Shown: positions 61,690 to 64,000 of the stretch, in pieces | How positions within the stretch are numbered: the first letter of the stretch is position 1 | Layout: each line of letters begins with the position of its first letter | Assembly: GCA_021613375.1 (NCBI GenBank) | Contig: CM038703.1 | Span: 19,710,194-19,774,193 of the forward strand | Source of the DNA: Megaleporinus macrocephalus | Lineage: Eukaryota > Chordata > Actinopteri > Characiformes > Anostomidae | Length of the DNA stretch: 64,000 nucleotides | Direction: 5' to 3' | The notes under the pieces: model-generated | Told to the model about the DNA's origin: nothing | The model's database searches: none | What the model saw: only the letters and a program-made list of their open reading frames with translations | Program-made: the position numbers and the translations under genes

Positions 61690-62460
61690 CATCTCTCTTT
61701 TCAACTGATAAGTCCTGAGGCGACATCACACTTTGAATGAAGTAAAGATTTGCCGCCTCAGCTTTTTCCTTCTCGCCCCAAAACAAAGTCACGGAAACTC
61801 TGCAAAGTCAACGGCTCCCGCTTCCTTTTAACACACTCCCCCATCGACCCTACGAGTATTGACAGACATTTTTGTAAACAGACGCTCAGCAGGCCACTGA
61901 TTCGCTAACTGCATGCTGTATGTTGAATATGGAAGAGGGTAAGATAATGTGTTTCCTGAGTTGCTGGGGAGAGAGAGACTTAAGGATGACTGTGTTTGGC
62001 AGGTAGACTGCAGGAGACTTGGGGCACCTCCTGTCTTTGGAATCCATTAAGCAGTCGAGATGTAAGGCAGCAAATTAGCCCCAGACGTCACGGCACTGAT
62101 CGACTCTGCCTGACACGCGTCCATCAGCGCGATGGGCTCCGAGGGAAGAGGGGAAGATAGAGCAGCCCAGAGTCACCGTGTGTGCCGAATTATGATTGAC
62201 TGGAGCTCTTGTGCTGAGAGAAAGCCTGTGTCAGACCCTGAAGTCTGTCTTCCTGCAGTTGAATGGAGGGCATGTAGGCTGGGTGGGCTCTGAGTTAGGG
62301 TGCTATTTGTTCACTTTGGTTCAAAATCCCTGTCCCGGAACAAGAACTCGAGGTGAAAATTTCTATTGTGACTACTGCACCTCAGACCAACTGCTGCTAA
62401 AAGTGCCTGAGGGGACACGAGTCGACGTGCGCCATGCAACACAGCCTTCGGACGTTTAGA
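61690..62460. promoter_or_regulatory. Candidate conserved non-coding block
   Basis: Repeat-free, mid G+C. The TTGACAGACATTTTTGTAAAC region near 61859 has a TALE-type TGACAG and a forkhead-type TGTAAAC. The 87-codon frame at 62196-62459 follows a CTGCAG but has no recognisable domain. Confidence 0.3.
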
Positions 62461-63705
62461 ACCCAGTCTCCTGCATTGAGTCATTTCAGCGCCCACTCTG
62501 TAGATCTATCAAACCTCAAGCAGGGTCAGGGCATGCCCTCAGACAATCAGTTATAGCATACAAGCACCCCTTTTGGTGATGTATTTTAAATGCTCAAATC
62601 AATATCTAATTTAAAAGGACTGATGCGGGAACTTGACTAATTTCCTGGCCGCTCACCTCTGAGAGATACTTTACGATCTGATCCCCCTTCTCCGTGAAAG
62701 ACGGCTGGGTAGTGACATTTACCATTAAAACAGGGCTAATACGCTTGGCCATCTCGCAATATCATACAGCCCAAACCTGGAGAGCGATATCTGATGGTGT
62801 GTCAGGTCTGGCTGAACACATGCCATGCATGGACAGGACAGCGGATCAATAGAAGGCCTGCGGCAATGGTCAAAACTCCTGCGATCGAATCATGTCAGCT
62901 GCAGAAGTCCCCGGTCCTGTCTTCAGTCCTGCCCTGATCCTCTTTTCCTTCTAAACTTCAAATACTTACACTGCACTCTGAGCATGACAAATAATGGATT
63001 ATGGGGATTAGAGGCAGACAAACATGAAAAGAGCCATATGTTCCGAACCTCCTCCTGACCTAGATGTATGCACATGCAAAGGGGAGATAAAGGGGCGTGC
63101 GCACGCACAGGAGTGTGCAACGACTTCGAGAGAGAGGAAGAGTGTGTGGCACCTCTCGCCATGGCCACGCATGCACCTGAGCTCAGGCATGTGCTTGCAG
63201 TTCAGTGGCAGCTGGTGACTCTGAAATGTGACGAGGACAGAAGTTAAACTGTACTGAATAACAGCTGCCTTATAAAAGCTAACCACGTTTAGGCTTTTCT
63301 TTACTGATTGTACTAAAGGGCTACAATGCATTAGACATGTAGTCAAATGTAAATTAATCAATTCTTCAGTAATTAGGAACAGCATGTTTTTTGTAAGCAG
63401 TGCCATAGGTATGGGGTTGTGGTGGTGGCGGAGGAGGCTCATTTTGAATCTAAGCATCCCTATATTTCTAACTTCTCAAAAAACAGTTTCTCTATGAAAT
63501 AAAATATAGTTCTTACAGAATACATGATGAAACCAAACACAATGACATTTTGAATCTTTGTGATTTCCACATAATAAAACTGGCTCTTTGATCATCCCTC
63601 ATTCACCATGACAACATACACATTGGCTGCACGCCACCACTGGTCATGTACCATGACTCTTTTACATCAGTTTTTTCCAAAGACAACAGGTTACACACAT
63701 GTTTT
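62461..63705. other. Non-coding spacer
   Basis: No gene recognised. The 149-codon minus-strand frame at 63008-63457 has no domain I know. Confidence 0.4.
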
Positions 63706-63820
63706 GTTTTTTTCCTTCTACAGGCGTCGCCACAGCGAATCAACTCGCATGTATTTTACATTGGATGCCCTTCCGAACACAACCCTTGCCATGGAGACAA
63801 CACGGCTTGGGGCAAGTGTT
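63706..63820 (+). mobile_element. LINE-related repeat fragment (GCCACAGCGAATCA type)
   Basis: GGCGTCGCCACAGCGAATCA, then TTTTACATTGGATGCCCTTC, then CGGCTTGGGGCA are in the order of a very common fish repeat that I link to L2-type retrotransposon tails. The frames at 63608-63870 follow this repeat and are not genes. Confidence 0.5.
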
Positions 63821-63839
63821 GTGATTTCATGTTTTTCAT

Positions 63840-63927
63840 GCTTTTAAACTCCTGTAAAGCTGCTTTGTGACAACACCGTTGTAAAAAGCGCTATACAAAT
63901 AAACTTAACTTGACTTGACTTGACTTG
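63840..63927 (+). mobile_element. LINE 3' tail with (ACTTG)n end
   Basis: GTAAAGCTGCTTTGTGACAA, then TTGTAAAAAGCGCTATACAA, then ATAAACTTAACTTGACTTG form the typical 3' end of a fish non-LTR retrotransposon. It is closed by a short tandem ACTTG tail, as in CR1/L2-type elements. It is 5'-truncated. Confidence 0.62.
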
Positions 63928-63932
63928 ACCAG

Positions 63933-64000
63933 ACACACTCACACCTATGGGCAATTTAGAGTGACCAATCAACCCAGAGCACCAGAAGAAAACCTGCTCA
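63933..64000 (+). mobile_element. L2-type repeat fragment, cut by the window end
   Basis: CACACCTATGGGCAATTTAG, AGTGACCAATCAACC and AGAAGAAAACCTGCTC are in the order of a common fish L2-tail repeat. It runs off the end of the window. With 63706-63820 it may be one older copy split by the tail at 63840-63927. Confidence 0.48.

Overview
This window looks like a gene-free stretch of a teleost fish chromosome, either a gene desert or the inside of a very long intron. The main evidence is the repeats. There is a decayed Tc1 element with a recognisable transposase, internally deleted Tc1/mariner and hAT-type elements, small palindromic (MITE-like) elements, LINE 3' tails of a kind common in fish, and long (TA)n, (ATT)n, (AAAT)n and (GA)n microsatellites. 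The species cannot be named from the sequence. An ostariophysan fish is possible but is only an impression.

I found no intact protein-coding gene, rRNA, tRNA, known microRNA or CRISPR array. The only coding sequence I can name is transposase debris: a Tc1 relic at 4745-5586, a Tc1 N-terminal stub at 33088-33186, and a possible hAT N-terminal stub at 51522-51587. All other open frames of 60-180 codons look like chance frames or lie across microsatellites.

Layout: 1-6660 holds a TA-flanked DNA transposon containing a (TA)n array (2117-2814), a palindromic element (2981-3212), a second (TA)n array and the Tc1 relic (4570-5745). A 250-bp hairpin element sits at 6702-6951. 7430-8960 is repeat-free and rich in GATA, octamer and homeodomain-type motifs. 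A 1.6-kb foldback with arms of about 0.55-0.59 kb lies at 11606-13202. 13200-15130 is a mostly repeat-free block with a small CpG-dense patch. 16000-25200 mixes LINE tails, transposon ends and candidate regulatory motifs. 26790-27960 is another clean block. At 32689-33298 an internally deleted Tc1 element splits a (TA)n microsatellite in two. 35766-39230, 40321-41960 and 44460-45060 are further clean candidate regulatory blocks. 51160-51881 is a hAT-type element with both ends and an 8-bp target duplication. 54185-54915 is a nest of elements. 55440-57470, 59751-61110 and 61690-62460 are more candidate regulatory blocks, and the window ends in nested LINE tails.

The working interpretation is a regulatory landscape: islands of single-copy-looking sequence, possibly distal enhancers of a developmental gene outside the window, separated by repeat-filled spacers. 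This rests on composition and motif content only; I could not align to other genomes. I saw no convincing sign of a new multi-gene system.
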